The position numbers were made by a program, and so were the translations under genes. Source: Austropuccinia psidii (lineage: Eukaryota > Basidiomycota > Pucciniomycetes > Pucciniales > Sphaerophragmiaceae). Taken from it: a DNA stretch of 64,000 bases. The stretch covers positions 54,851,569 to 54,915,568 of the forward strand of contig JALGQZ010000007.1 of NCBI GenBank assembly GCA_023105745.1. Reading direction: 5' to 3'. Below the pieces are notes generated by a model. The model had not been told where the DNA came from. It searched no databases and saw only the letters and a list, made by a program, of their open reading frames with translations. Within the stretch, counting starts at the first letter, position 1. Each line of letters starts with the position of its first letter. This document shows, piece after piece, positions 1 through 12,883 of this stretch.

Positions 1-898
1 CCTAAATTTTCATTTCCTGAATCAAAGGAATTTTCATTTTTGTACAACACAATAATAAGCTCTTGCTTCATTGTTGAAGATATTTCTGGATTTATTTGTG
101 CTTTACTAAGCTTATTTGACCCAAATGTTTTCTTTATGCTTATCTTTCTATCTCTTTTTTTGCCCAAATGTAAGATATCTATCTTTATTTTTATTGATTT
201 CAATACCATAAATTTTCAACTAGTCATTTCTAAGTATGATATGTTTTGAAGTAAATCTGCTCATTACGACCATCTCTGCTTTCATTTGAATACTTACTTA
301 TGGTTGTGAAAATATAAAGCTATTATCTAATATACCCAAAGGTTACATATTATTATTGGAACTCCTGAATTGTAGCCTTCTACTTACAATAGATTGTTTT
401 TCCACTGGGGGAGTATTTCCTGAAGGTAATATTTCCCTATACAAGTGAAAAATGCTCCTGTGTCTAGATTGAAATTTGCTTATACATCATTTATCAAGAT
501 TTATGTAATACAGGATTCTTCATAAATGTAATCTTTGCCTTTGAAATGTTTAGTTCTACACATCCTGGAATCTTGGATATTAATAAGGCTGTAGCAGTCC
601 TCACTATATTGTGGTAAGTGAGTATGGACTTCAGTTACTTCAAAGAGTTCTGTGATAATTTGATATGGAAGTCCTCTACTGGTGTGTCATTAGATATTTC
701 AGAATCATGTTCAGATTTTCTTTCTCTTCAGTACACTGAATGTATTAAGTGACTTGAGCTACATTGATTTTTGTCTTAATGGTACAAGTGTTGGATAAAT
801 GTGAGGTGCTTCCATATTTTTGATATTTTAGGAAAGATATTTCAGGTCTTTTATCCTCTTTGAAGCTCTCTGGTATAATTCTGGACTCAATAGGGTTT
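1..898 (-). pseudogene. Gypsy-2 gag C-terminus and protease, left fragment
   Basis: Read on the minus strand, this is the continuation of the gag that reappears at 10,367. About 784-830 encodes a degenerate zinc knuckle (YGSTSHLSNTC), in which the first cysteines have been replaced. 451-470 encodes the aspartic protease active site LDTGA. Several stops and frameshifts make it non-functional. The pol part of the element would lie to the left of the window. The split is caused by Gypsy-1, inserted between WTR and NPIESRIIP. Identification rests on motifs and on recalled rust Gypsy polyproteins, not on a search. Confidence 0.72.
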
Positions 899-2352
899 TA
901 TCACAACCATAGGAAAGAACCCCCCCAATTGGTGTTTACAAAAATCCTAGCCTGACCCAATTTATTTCCAATCGGCCTTTGGGTCACAACCATCTTCCCT
1001 GGCCTTCTTGGACAATTCTCCACTTCACAAATCCCACTTATTTTGTGACTGGGGGGTGTTTGACCCCTCTAGCCCACCCCCTTTGATTAGGGGCTTTTGG
1101 GCCATTTAGGCCCCCTACATCCTCTAAAGTCTGCATTCTGTAGGCCATGTATAACAGTCTTCTGACCATGGGACCCTTTAGGCCCCTTTTGGCCTAATTC
1201 CAATGAGGCAAAAATGGGCCAAGGGGGCAGGCCACTTGTTTCAAATCAGAAGTGGGCCCACCTGACCCCACTTTGGCCCAAAAATCCCAAGTGGAAATGA
1301 ACCTTCAAGATTCCAGTCATGGCCTCTGGCTATCACCAGAGGCCAGCAGGATTTCCCCTCAATAAAAGATAAACCCTCCCCCCAATCATGGACCCTGGGC
1401 TTCAGGGACCAGGAATGGGGCATATATGGCAATTTATACCATTATTCACTATTTTTCCTTGGAAATCCAATGGTGACATTGTCAAGACTCCATTTCCTCA
1501 TTTCACCCCACCTCACCAGTACATATTTCCATTTCAAAGGAATACTCTAGTAACTGAATCTGGAAATTAATTGTAGGATCCAGAAGACCATTTGAGGAAA
1601 CCAATCACCTGGCCATTCAGGTGTTGGCCTTTTCAATTCAACAGCATTCCCTTAAGGGAATACTGGCCTAGGATTCTTCCAGGGAAGTTTCAAGAGGTTT
1701 TTATTCATCAAATCAGTTGTAAAGGCATCAAGAGCTCCATAACTCCTTGGACAACTCAATTGGCTCATACAGGATGTATTCAGGTAATCTGTATGGAAGT
1801 GACATTTTTGTGTTGATTCATATTCCACTGTGGGAATTCAAGGCACACAGTCCAACTCTCAAGATGGCCAGATCTGTATTTACCCAAAACATTCAATACA
1901 GCTGGGTGATCAACCTTACAGGATCAGTCTTTCAGATTTTCACATATACTGGCCACCTTTCCCCCATGGGGACTTTTTCCCCAGTTAATTAGTATACTGG
2001 ATTCATTCTTATTATTGTTTTCTTTTAATTCTTGAAAGTGAATACTGATATTTATAAGTCAGTCATTTGCATCTTTTATTTTCCTTTCAGTGCATATTGG
2101 TGGTCATATCCTTCACTAATTCCATGGTTCTTTCATGCAGGTTGAGAAATTGAATTGAGGGGACATTTGGTTGGAGCTCTGTCCTTTTGCTTTGCTTATT
2201 AACTCTGGCCTTTGGCATATTTTTAATTGCTCTTATTTTCCTTAAGGAAATATAATATTTCATTTATTTCTTTATCCCTTTGGAGCCCTCCAAGTGAGCT
2301 ATTGATTCCTGAGTTCCAGGCCAATATTTCTTTCCCAAAGAGCCCTGTGACA
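899..2352 (+). repeat. Gypsy-1 5' LTR
   Basis: About 1,454 bp, aligned by eye with 8,894-10,366. Shared stretches include agaaccccccccaattggtg-like sequence near the start, ggatccagaagaccatttga in the middle, tagtatactggattcattct later, and cctgtgaca at the end. The terminal TG is degraded to TA, while the 3' CA is kept. Open frames inside it are incidental. Confidence 0.85.
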
Positions 2353-3152
2353 TTATAACAATTAACTCATAATTGCTTCTCATTTTGTTCATTCTTGTTT
2401 CTTGTTAATGAATTCACTCAATTTATTGCAATTATGACTCTTTAATGCTTCATGAACTCAATGATTTTTCATTTCTTCTCAATATTCTCTCATTCATTCT
2501 TCCTTATCAGAAATGGATTCCTCTTTATATTTTATCTTTCAATCTTTATCAAAAATTTCTTTTCTTTCCAAATTTTGTTTCTGACCATTTCTTTTAGTAA
2601 TCTTTATTCCACTCAGTTTTACTTCAGGTCTCAGGTTATTTTGATTTTTGAATTGGTATAACATTCATTTCTCACACAAATATTCATTAATAAAGAATCA
2701 TTTTGAAAGACTATTCAAGAATTTTGATTTACAAAACGATTTTCACTTGATTTTACTTTAATTTATCAATTTTACATAAATTTTATTTTGACCTCAAGAT
2801 TGATTGACCTGAATATTCCATTTGATTTTATTTAGGGATTTACTTTCCTCAAATATTTATTGATTATTGATTGATTTCCTCAAGACTTATTTATTTAAAT
2901 TAATAAAGCTTTTGATTCATTGATTCATTTACCCTTCAAGGATCATTGTTGACTGTCTGACTTCAAGAATATTATTGAGTTTGATTTCCCTCAAGCTTAT
3001 TGGTTTCAATTTTTCTCAAGATTATTGGTTTTTATTTCCTGAAGATATTGGTTGTGAGTGGACTTCAAGCTTTTATTTTGAGTTTCCTCAAGTTTCCAAA
3101 ATTCAAATTTTTATTTTTTATTCATACTTCATTTCATTTTAGTCTTGAAATC
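2353..3152 (+). other. Gypsy-1 untranslated leader
   Basis: AT-rich, T-rich stretch between the LTR and the gag ATG, with no recognisable gene. A primer-binding site is expected just after 2,352, but the sequence there (ttataacaattaactc) does not show a TGG-type tRNA complement that I can identify. Confidence 0.6.
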
Positions 3153-4485
3153 ATGCCTGTCCAAAAAACACCTCCTGCAAGGCAGAAAAGATCTCAGGCC
3201 AGAGCTCAAGATGTTCTCAATTCAACTCCAAGAGTTCCTCTTGATGGGACCCCAGCAGCTCCTCAACCAAGGGCTCATTTAGACAGAGGACCAATCATGG
3301 AAGGAGCAGGACCATCCAGGAAGGAAGAGGGCCAAGAAGATCAAGTTCATTCTCAGGAGTAGTTGGAACTTTTCCAGGTACTTTAAGGACCACCCTTAAA
3401 GGTTCTAGTGAAGATGATACAGAGGAGGAGGAGAATTCTGTGGAATAGGAAGAGTCTGATAGTACTGAGAATGCCCCCGCCCTCAGTGTGGTATGTAAAA
3501 TCAATAACACTTTCAAAAAAAAGTGGGGGCATCTCAAGGTACTGGAGAGCTAACTCTAGCCCAGTCTAATAAGCCTGTCTCTCATCAGTATAGACCATCC
3601 TTATTGGCCATAATGCAACAAATGACCCATATTGTAGAAAATCTTCAAGTTGCTTCATCTTCTGAAGCTTCAACACCACCAGCCTTCAAGACTCCATCTA
3701 TGAAGGCACCAGACTTCTTTGATGGGACTCAACCCTTCAAAGTCAGAAGTTTTCTTCAGTCCTGAAAGCTTATCTTTCATAATAACAAGGCAAATTCCTC
3801 TGAAGACAGGAAGATATTTCTCTATGAAACTTCATTTCTCATTGGCAGGGCTGAAAAATGGATGGAGACTTATATTTCCAACCTCATTAATCAAGCCCTA
3901 AACTACCCTCTCAATAGCTGTGCCTTATTTGAATCCCAACTCTTTACTGTATATGGGGACCCAAACAAATTTAGAAAAGATGAATCAGAGTTGGATGGCC
4001 TAAGAATGAAGGAATGAGGTAATTTTTCTTTATAAATTTCTGATTTCAGAAGTTTAGTGTCAAGAATTTGGGATTGGGGTGAAATTTCTCTTTTTAATTA
4101 TTTCACAAAGGGATTTGCCTCCCATTCTTTAAATATTGATTCTCTTCAACAATTAATGGAAGTTACCCTGTAGCTTGATACCAGATCCCATGAGAGGAAG
4201 AAGGAGAAGAAGACTGAAGCATCAAAGTCAAGCTCTTCTCCTCCTCAAAATTCTTCAAGCTCAAGTCATAAGAAGAAGAATTCCAGGGTTCAGAAAAGGG
4301 ACAAGCTCCACTCTTCCCTCTTGAATAGGGACCACAGCTTAATGGGTTCTGAAAAATAAAGAAAAATCAAGGAGGGCTTTTGTGCCTATTGTGGTGGGAA
4401 GAATAGTCTTGAGGCTTGTGTCAAAAGGCCTCAAAACCAGCTTACCCAACCAGCAGGAATATTTCCCAGCCAGGGAAAATCCTGA
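3153..4485 (+). pseudogene. Gypsy-1 gag (capsid/nucleocapsid), broken
   Basis: Starts at ATG 3153 (MPVQKTPPARQKRSQARAQ). A low-complexity acidic N-terminus is followed by the capsid-type core beginning near 3,700 (KAPDFFDGTQPFKVRSF). A zinc knuckle lies at 4,381-4,419, spaced C-x2-C-x3-N-x4-C, so the zinc-binding His is now Asn. The frame is broken near 3,340, at 3,447 (in-frame TAG), near 3,765 and again in the 3.9-4.2 kb stretch. The last segment ends at TGA 4483-4485. In the intact family this protein forms the virus-like particle and packages the RNA. Confidence 0.8.
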
Positions 4486-7400
4486 GTGAAGATCATATTG
4501 TGTTCAATGGTCTTCACTATTTTTCACCCGGAGCACAATTTTGCATTCTGAATACTTGTGTAAGACATTCTCTCAAGTTCTTTGTCCTTTCTTCTCTCTC
4601 TGATAGGTTCTACAGTATTCTCATTGATTCTGGTGCTACCAACTCATTTATTGCAAATCAGTTTTTTCACAAGTATTATTTGATCAATTCAGAACTCTCA
4701 GACAAGACTTCTCTTATCATTTTGAACTCCCCAAGTCCCCTTCCTTATTTGTGACTAAACATACTAAATATATGATTGAGCTCCCTTCCTTACCAAGCTT
4801 TGAATGGTATTTTCTAGTTATTGATACTCCCAGGGGAGAAGGCCTCATATTGGCTTTGACTTTCTTAGTTATTTTAATCCATCTATTTATTGGAGGAAAG
4901 GGCTTATCATCTTTGATCCTAATCATAAGGACTAGTATGATCCTTCTAATTCTTTCAGTGATGACTTTTCTTCAGAAAATACATGTTCAGCTCTGGTTGG
5001 TGATTCTAGAACACCATAATTTTACACTTCTGTCCATATTCCTTCCCTTAATTCCCATCAGTCATTACTATCCTCTAGAGATGAAGTCTTCAAAGAGATT
5101 AAAGAGGTTTGAGAAAATAATTCTATATCTTAACTTCAGCTCTCCCCTGGGAATGTGGAATTTCCTCCTTTATATTAGCATGACTCCCTTGAGGAGTTGT
5201 GGGATAAAGAGGAAGAGCAAGAAGAAATTGAAACCATGATGAAGGTTTTTCCTTCTGCTTATCACCATTATTTGGATGAATCTCCAAGGTGAAAGCAGAA
5301 AAACATCCTGCTCACTGGGCCTGTGATCATCATATTGAGCTGGAGGAGTCTCTACCTCCAGTTGGGGTGATCTAATCTTTATCAAATCAAGAATCAGATA
5401 CAGTCAGGGCCTAAATTTTTAAAAATTTAGAAAAAAAAATTCATCTGAAAAAATTCCTCTTCAAAAGGGGCACTGTCCTCTTTGTCAAAAAAAAAGCTGG
5501 TAGCCTCCATTTGTGTGTTGATTACCGCAAACTCAATGCTGTTACTAGGAAGAAAAAATATCCTGTTCCTCCTATGAATCAGTGCCTCACTGTTCTTAGT
5601 GGTTCATCCATCTTCTCTAAGACTTATTTTCCTGGTGATATAATGTTCTCCAAGTCAAGAAGGATGATGAACACTTGACAGCTTTTGGAACAAAATATGC
5701 AGTTATGAGTACTTGCTTCTGCCATTTGGGCTCACCAATGCTCCTGCCTCTTTTCAATTATATTTTCTCTGATCTCTTGGATTTTTATGTTGTTGTTTAT
5801 CTGGATTATATCACAGTATTTTCCAAGTCTGAGGAAGAACATGTCACTCACATGTACACTGTTCTTTCTGGAGTCAGGTCCAATAAACTGTTTGCAAAGG
5901 TACCCAAGTGCCTTTTTCTTCCTTCAAGTGTTGAATACCTTAGCCCAGTAGTTTCTTCCAAAGGCCTCAAGATGGATCAATCAAAATTCCATGAAATTCT
6001 CAATTGGCCTCCTCCAAGAAACTTCAAGTCTCTTCAATCATTCTTTTCTTTTCCAACTTTTACCGCTGGTTAATTACAAATTATTTCAAGAAGATAAGTT
6101 TGCTTACCAAATTCCTCAAAAAAGATTCAGTTCTCCCCCTCAATGAGGAAGTGCTTATCCTGTTTCACCAACTCAAAGAGGCTTTCACCACTTCCCCAAC
6201 TGCTCTCTACCAACCAAGGTAGAGACTTATGCATCACTTTATGCCTTGGGTTCTGTACTGAGTCAGGTTTCTGACTCAGGAAAACCTTCCATTGCATTTG
6301 ATAGCAGCAAGCATATTCCAGAAGAGCTCAACTATGAGATTAATGACAAGGAACTCCTTGGAATAGTCTGAGCTCTTCTCCTTTCTCTTTCCTTTCCTTT
6401 TTAAATTCTCACCAATCACTCCTCTCTTCAATACTCCATGACCTCCAAGGTCCTCACTCACTATTTATCCAACTGGGATGAATGCCATTTCTCAATCACT
6501 TACTGCCCTGGCCACTTGGCCACTCTTTGTGAAGATGTTTGCCCAGGGAAGGGGGAGGATTTCAATAGCAATAATCTAATGAATTATCAACAACTCATTA
6601 AGCAAGATTAAGTCCAACCCTCAAAATTCCTTGCAGTAAATGTGGATTTTTTTTCAAATTTGATTGATTCAATTCAGAAGGAATTATTGCAATATGCTCA
6701 GTATAGAGGTATCCTTCTAGATTTGGGGAAATGTAAATATGTTAAAGATTATTCTCTTTTTCTTTCTTCCCAACTTCTTCTCTTAAATGATTGGATGATG
6801 GTCCCAAATTACCCCATAATTCAACTCAGCATACTTCAAAACCCTCATTACTCTTGTCTATCTGGACATCCTGGCCAAGAGAAGACTCTCAAACTTGTCA
6901 AGTGGGATTTCCAATGTTCCAGCATGACTCAATCCATAAAATATTATGTTTCATATTGTCAACAGTTCTCAAGAAACAAGAACATTGATTACAGGAACTT
7001 TGGAATAATAAATCCTCCTCCAATTCCAAATGGTCCTTGTATTTTTTTCTCAATGTATTTCATCACTCAATTGCCACTGTCCAATTCCTTTTACTACATT
7101 CTGGTAATAGTGGACAGATTTTCAAAAATGGAAAATTTCATTCCAACAATGTCTTCAATACCTTTATTGGACTTGGACCATTTATTCATAAATAATGTTT
7201 TCTCAAAGAATAGCCTTCCTTAAAGAATTTTCAATTATAGAGGTTCTCCTTTTGTTTCTTCTTTATGGACCAATTTATTTCAGCAGCTCAATATTTCAAG
7301 AGATCTGTCAACTGCTTACCATCCTGAAATTTCTGTACAGACATAGAGGGTAAATCAGATACTAGAACAGTACCTTTTTTATGTATTTCAGTTATCATCA

Positions 7401-8118
7401 AAATGATTTGCATGCCTGTCTCCCTCTGGATGAATTTGCCTACAATAACTCTAACCACTCTTCAACAAAACAATCACAGTTTTTCTCTTTTTCTGGAAGA
7501 GATCCTCAATTTGACTCAGTTCAAATTACCCACGACACTCCTTCTGAAAAGCTATCATCAAAAATCCAATTATTACAGCAAGATGTCAAGAGAGAACTTG
7601 AAATTGCCATAAACATGTTTAAAATGTATACATATAAAAGTAGATAAAGTCCACCTGTTTTCCATTCTGGTGATATGGTATGGCATTCCTCCAAGAACAT
7701 CAAATCAACCAGACCCACCAAGAAATTGTCAGAAAGATGTTTGGGTCCTTTTCAAGTCTTGAAGGAAGTCAGTACTCATGCCTACCACCTTAAGCTTCCA
7801 TCTCAACAGAAACCCATCCACCCAGTCTTCCACATTTCTATCCTTGAACCAGTCAAGACATCAACAATCCCAAATTGGCATCAAGAGAATCCTCCGCCAA
7901 TCATTATTAAATAATAAGAGGAAGAAGTCTCTCAAATACTGAATTCCAAGCTCAAGAGAGGAAAAGTATTGTATTTGGTGGAATGGAAAGGTTTCAGTCA
8001 AGACTCAGAAAGATCCACTTGTGAACCATCTGAAAACCTCAATAATCTCCCTGAACTTGTCAAATATTTTCATCAATTGAATCCTGAAACACCATACCAA
8101 GATTCTTCAAGAGCTTGA
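4486..8118 (+). pseudogene. Gypsy-1 pol: PR-RT-RH-IN-chromodomain, broken
   Basis: Domains in order. Aspartic protease with LIDSGATNSFI near 4,620. Reverse transcriptase with VCVDYRKLNAVTRKKKYPVP near 5,510 and the catalytic box at 5,798-5,812, reading YLDYI instead of YLDDI (second catalytic Asp lost). RNase H remnant about 6,200-6,560. Integrase zinc-binding region about 6,850-6,990 (SGHPGQEKTLKLV, then a damaged CxxC) and core about 7,060-7,650 (VDRFSKM). Chromodomain about 7,915-8,118 (VLYLVEWKGFSQDSE), ending at TGA 8116-8118. Many stops and frameshifts. The chromodomain normally directs integration to heterochromatin. Confidence 0.85.
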
Positions 8119-8879
8119 TATATTTTATGGTGCTTGGTGGGGAGAGGAATTACCAAAAGTAAGTCCCACTCCTGGTATGCACCTTTGGAGGTATTCTACC
8201 CTTCTTGTTGTAAGCATCACCTTGACCAATCTGTGAGCACATATAAACTGTTTGGACACAAATCTCTTGCCAAGCTACCAACATAAATTTAAACCCTCAG
8301 GGCCATTTTTCACTTGGGAAAATGAACCATTCATTTTTCAATTTAATTCCCAAGTCTTTCACACTTCAAGTCAAGCCTTAATCTCTTTGTTTCAACTTTA
8401 TAGCACTGGAGGGATTGGTAACTACCAAAAGTTAGTTCCTATCCTGGTTTGCACTTCCCTGAGGGGTCTACAATCTGTCAAAGCACCACCTTGGCCACTC
8501 TGTGAGTACCTGGCATCCTTCTTCTTTCCCAGGTCCTTGGCAAATTCAATTAAGTTCTCAACTTCTGTGATGAAGATTGGAACCTCCTCAAAATTTCATT
8601 TCTCTTTATTTTATAATTTCTTTCATTTATTTCATTATATATTTTCAAAATATCTTTTCTTCATACTCTTAATGAAAAAATCTTTTTACAACTCAATTAT
8701 TCCAAGTACAAAGCCTACTGTCAAAGGAAGACCAAATCACCCTCAATTCATAGGCCAAAATGTTGTTAGTTATTAATTGCTGATTCAAAATTCAACATTC
8801 CTGAAGCCCCTATGTCCAATCCATCTTAATGGCCTCATAAGGCCTTCACCTTGTCTTGGCTCTCAGGAGCTCATTATTC
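8119..8879 (+). other. Gypsy-1 3' untranslated region with internal duplication
   Basis: No credible gene. Two related blocks, about 8,132-8,240 and 8,398-8,515, share ttaccaaaagt-agt-cc, cctggt-tgcac and a final ctctgtgag-like segment, so this part was duplicated. A diverged relative of the block is at 50,100-50,190. Confidence 0.5.
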
Positions 8880-8890
8880 AAAGGGGGGAG
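8880..8890 (+). promoter_or_regulatory. Polypurine tract of Gypsy-1
   Basis: AAAGGGGGGAG lies immediately before the 3' LTR. This is where the plus-strand DNA primer of an LTR retrotransposon is expected. Confidence 0.75.
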
Positions 8891-8893
8891 TAC

Positions 8894-10366
8894 TTTTACA
8901 ACCATGGGAAAGAACTCCCCCCCAATTGGTGTTTACGGAAACTCTAGCCTGACCCAATTTATGGCCACACCCACCTTTCCTGGCCATATCCTTCTCCATT
9001 GGCCTTCTTGGAAGATTCTCCACCTCTCCAGTCCCACTGATTTTGGGCCTGGGGGTCTTTGGCCCCTCCAGTCAGCTCCAGGGCCTCTTGCCCACCACCT
9101 TTTATTATCTGGTTGTGGGCTGTTTAGGACCCCTATGGCCTCTACCACCTGTGGTGCATAGGGAATGTACCAAATTCCATAGACTGTGGGACTCTGTAGG
9201 CCCCTTTTGGCTTAATTCCAATGAGGCCAAAAGGGCACAGGGGGAAGACCACTGGTCCCAATGTCAGGGGGGCCCACCTGACCCCAAATGGACATGTACC
9301 TTCAAGATTCCAGTCATGGCCTCTGGCCACCACCAGAGGCCATCAGCTTACTTCCAGCAGGGCTTCTCCTCAATACAAGGGAAACTCTCCCCCTGGGCTG
9401 CACGAACCAGGAATGGGCATATATGGTGTTATATACCATTATGCACCATTGTTGCTCAGAAATCCAATGGGAACATTTTCAAGACTCCATTTCCTCATTT
9501 CACATCACATCATCAGCGCATCATTCCATTTCAAAGGAAGATTTTAGTAGCTGAAGCTTGTAATTCATGGCAGGATCCAGAAGACCATTTGAGGGAACCA
9601 ATAACCTGGCACTTCAGTTTTTGGACCTTTCAATTCAACAGCATCCCCTAAGGGAATACTTGCACAGGATTCTTCCAGGGCAGTTTCAATAGGTTGTTAT
9701 TCATCAAATCAGTGCTAAAGGCATCAAGAGCTCAAGAACTCCTTCAACAACTCAATTGGCCCATAAAGGCTGTATTCATGCAACCTGTATGGCATGGACC
9801 CTTTTAGATCAGTTCTTATTCCACTGTGGGAGTTCAAGGCACACAGTTTGATTCTCAAAATGGCCAGATCTGTAATGACCTAAAAAAGTCAATACCTCTG
9901 GGTGATTAACCCTTCAGGAACAGTCTTTCAACTTTTCACATATACTGGCCACCTTTCCCCCATGAGGACTTTTTCCCCAGTTAACTAGTATACTGGATTC
10001 ATTCTTATTATTATTTTCTTTTAATTCTTAAAAGTGAATACTGATAATTATAAGTCAGTCATTTGCATCTTTTCCTTGCCTGTAAGTGTATATTGGTGGT
10101 CATATCCTTTACCAATTCCATTGTTATTTCTGGAAGGTTGAAACAATGAATTGAGTATTCATTTGGTTGGCTCTTTTGCCTTTGGCTTTTTTTATTATCT
10201 CTGGCCTTTGCCTTCTTTCTTATGTTTGGCATATTTGTAATTTCTCTTATTTTACTTGAAGAAATATAGTCTGTCATTTTTTTCTTCATCCCTTTGGGGC
10301 CTTTGAGACATTTCTTGATTCCTGAGTGCCAGGCCACATTATTTTTCCCCAAGAGCCCCTGTGACA
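8894..10366 (+). repeat. Gypsy-1 3' LTR
   Basis: About 1,473 bp, partner of 899-2352. It starts ttttacaacc after the polypurine tract and ends cctgtgaca. The host Gypsy-2 gag resumes immediately after the target duplication. Confidence 0.85.
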
Positions 10367-12582
10367 GCTTTCTAGTCCAGATTTTACCAATTTTTTTCCT
10401 AGTAATCATATCTTACATTTTATCAATATAGTCTTCTTTTGAGGAGGTCTCCAAAAATATTCATTCAATAGTATGTTCTAGTTAGCTTCCACATTTACTT
10501 AATATTTTCATATTAATATTTGAGTCAGGCATATCTCAGTGTAAAGTGGATATTCTGTTATTCTGTTTGACAAACCAAGTAAGCTTTTTGTCCCTTCAAG
10601 AATAAAATATGGCACTTTCAAAAGCATTTTCCATATTTAATATCCAGGACTTTTTTCCCACTTGGTTATTATCTTAGATTTTCACCAAAGCCAATTATTC
10701 CTGAAATTTTCTTGCCTCATCTTGTAATACCATTTATTTGTAGTCCTGGTAAACAAAGAGTGCAAATCAACCATTATGATTTCATTAGGTATGTGGAATT
10801 CCTCTTGTGTGAAATATTAATTTTTTTAGTGAATTAAATATGAATACATTTCTATTCACCAGAGAATGTTGGAAATTCTTCTAGTTTGGGAATATTTTTT
10901 GCGGAGATTTGACTTTCTCCTCAACTTAATGGTGTGGATGGTCTCGGAATATGTGAATCAGGCTCAGAAACTCCATTCATTTGATTCACTTTTGCAACTA
11001 TCTCCTCCTTTAACTTTGGACTTTCATTATCACTCCTCTCTAAATGTGTAGCAAAAGTGCTTTTGTTATAAACTAGGTCCAAAACATGTTAGTTAAAATT
11101 TTTGAGAATTTCATTGATATTATTAATTAAAACATTTTCCAATTCATTATTTTACACCTCAAATTTACTTTTGATTCTTCCACATGTGTTAAAAATTGAC
11201 TCAATTCCTGGAATTGTCACGTTTCACCATTAATTAAGAATTCTGTCATTATTTCTTAGTTCATTCAAGTTTGATGTTAACTTCTTTAGTTCTTTATCAA
11301 CATTTTTACATTTTACATCAATAATAGACTTAATATGTCTAATTCAATCCATAATTCAGATGGGAAGGTCCTGTAGATCCTTGCCTTCTTGTTTTTGAAA
11401 TCCATAAGAGTCTTCAATTCCTGGAATTGTCACTTTTCCCTACTAATTGAAAATTCTGTAATTATTTCTTAATTCATTTAAATTTTATGTTAACTTCTTT
11501 AGTTATTCATTAAAAGTGTTATATTTTACATCAACAATGGACTGAATATGTCCAATTCCATCCATCATTTGGATGGAAAGGTCCTGTTGATACTTGCCTG
11601 TTTGGGTTTGAAATTCAGAGGAGTCCTTGCCTTAGTGAAAATATTTTCTATGGCTGAAAGCTGAAATTTTGGAATACTGTACCCTTGTGGGTAATGTCTC
11701 TGCCAATTGGCTTTGCCTTGATTGTTCCTGGAGACTTTCTGTCTCTTCTGAGGTCCTTTGAGCTTGTCTTTGGGCAGTTCTTCTGATGCTTTGGGGCTGG
11801 TTGACACTACTTATCCTTCTTTTTCCAAATCTGAGGACATTTGCAGAGATTTTTTTTGGTCTACTGATAAAAGAATTTTGTTTTTCAACCAATCCGTGAT
11901 TTTTTTTACCTTTTCTTTGAAAGAAAATGAGCTCCACCTCCTGGGAGTTCTATTTTCTTCTCCTGACTCAGAAAGCTCTTGATGTGTAAATGGGAGAGCA
12001 TACCCCCCTTCCAAATGCTTGGGAATATTTCCCACTCTTACTTCTTTGCTGCTCTGTACCAGTGTCTGTACTGGGACCAATATATTTCTATTGCTGGAAT
12101 TTGGAAGTAGTTTAACCCTCAAGACATTGCTTTGAACAATTTTTGGGTCAGAGTTGATTTCAGGAGTTGTTGGTACATACCTTGGGGAATAGGGGAGATC
12201 TCTGCAATCCTCCAAATGTGCCCTCATTGATGAAGGCCTTCAATTTCTAGCTCTTGTCTTAACTCCTCCTTGTCTATATACACCTGGTTTGACTTAATAG
12301 CTGCTTCCATTTCTGGTATGCACTAGTTTCATGTCAATATTAAAGAATATTAAGAAGTAAAAACAAAGAATACAAACCTTTAGGTGCTTTTATGGATAAT
12401 TCTTCTTGGAATAAAGTGCCTCTTTTGGAAATTTTCACATCAATACTCTCATCAGATTCTGGACCAGTGATATATCTCTTAATAAGCTTACTACCAGTTG
12501 CAATATACTTTACTAAAGACACTAACAGATGAAAAATTATAAGAAAAGAATTATTTTTAACACTTGAAAATATTTTTGACAT
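10367..12582 (-). pseudogene. Gypsy-2 gag, right fragment
   Basis: Minus-strand gag in pieces. The N-terminal part is about 12,340-12,582 (TGPESDESIDVKISKRGTLF). Next comes a possible short intron (donor GTTTGTAT, acceptor CATACCAG), then EMEAAIKSNQVYIDKEELRQ near 12,290 and RAHLEDCRDLPYSPRYVPTT at 12,170-12,226. A Q/S/R-rich segment about 11,630-11,800 includes ANWQRHYPQGYSIPKFQ. A coiled-coil-like part holds a 213-bp duplication. Capsid-like motifs follow (KWYYKMRQ near 10,720; WTRK at 10,370). It joins the fragment at 1-898 across Gypsy-1. Multiple stops and frameshifts. Confidence 0.75.
11201..11626 (-). repeat. In-frame 213-bp tandem duplication within Gypsy-2 gag
   Basis: tcaattcctggaattgtcac begins at 11,201 and again at 11,414. 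The following text (ttaacttctttagtt, attttacatca, tccaattc-atcc, tggaaggtcctg-like) recurs in the same order. The period is 213 bp, or 71 codons. The copies have diverged by numerous point changes. Confidence 0.8.
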
Positions 12583-12883
12583 TTTTCATGAGCTTTATTA
12601 TTTTTTATTTATTAAAAAAATTAAAATTTAATATCTTGAAAAAATTAACTTAAAGTAAATCAAAGAGTACTTTTATAGGTTTTTGGATGTGAAAACTCTA
12701 TTTGTAAAACAATATAGAATCAATCCAAATTCTTCAGAAAAAGATATTTTTAGGACAGATTCAAAAACAAAAATAATTTTACCCCAAAAATAAAGAGAAA
12801 AATTATCAAATTAATATATTTTAAATCTTAAATATATATCAATTACAAGTTAAAGGTTCAAAAAACAAGTCCATGGGCCCAAA
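12583..12883. other. AT-rich gap
   Basis: Leader side of the Gypsy-2 gag. Nothing recognisable. Confidence 0.5.

Larger units (their letters stand above)
899..10366 (+). mobile_element. Gypsy-1: complete but decayed Ty3/Gypsy chromovirus
   Basis: Full-length LTR retrotransposon: 5' LTR, leader, gag, pol (protease, reverse transcriptase, RNase H, integrase, chromodomain), 3' UTR, polypurine tract, 3' LTR. The order PR-RT-RH-IN-chromodomain defines the chromovirus branch of Ty3/Gypsy. The LTRs are clearly related but differ by many substitutions and small indels, so the insertion is old. Flanks are ggttt (894-898) and gcttt (10,367-10,371), a probable 5-bp target duplication with one change. 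Every coding part has stops or frameshifts. It sits inside the minus-strand Gypsy-2 gag. Confidence 0.88.

Noticed and set aside
8252..8776. 174-codon plus-strand ORF
   Set aside because: It lies in the Gypsy-1 3' UTR, starts without ATG and shows no domain or conserved composition.
9043..9651. 202-codon plus-strand ORF
   Set aside because: It falls inside the 3' LTR. The 5' LTR does not preserve it, so it is incidental.
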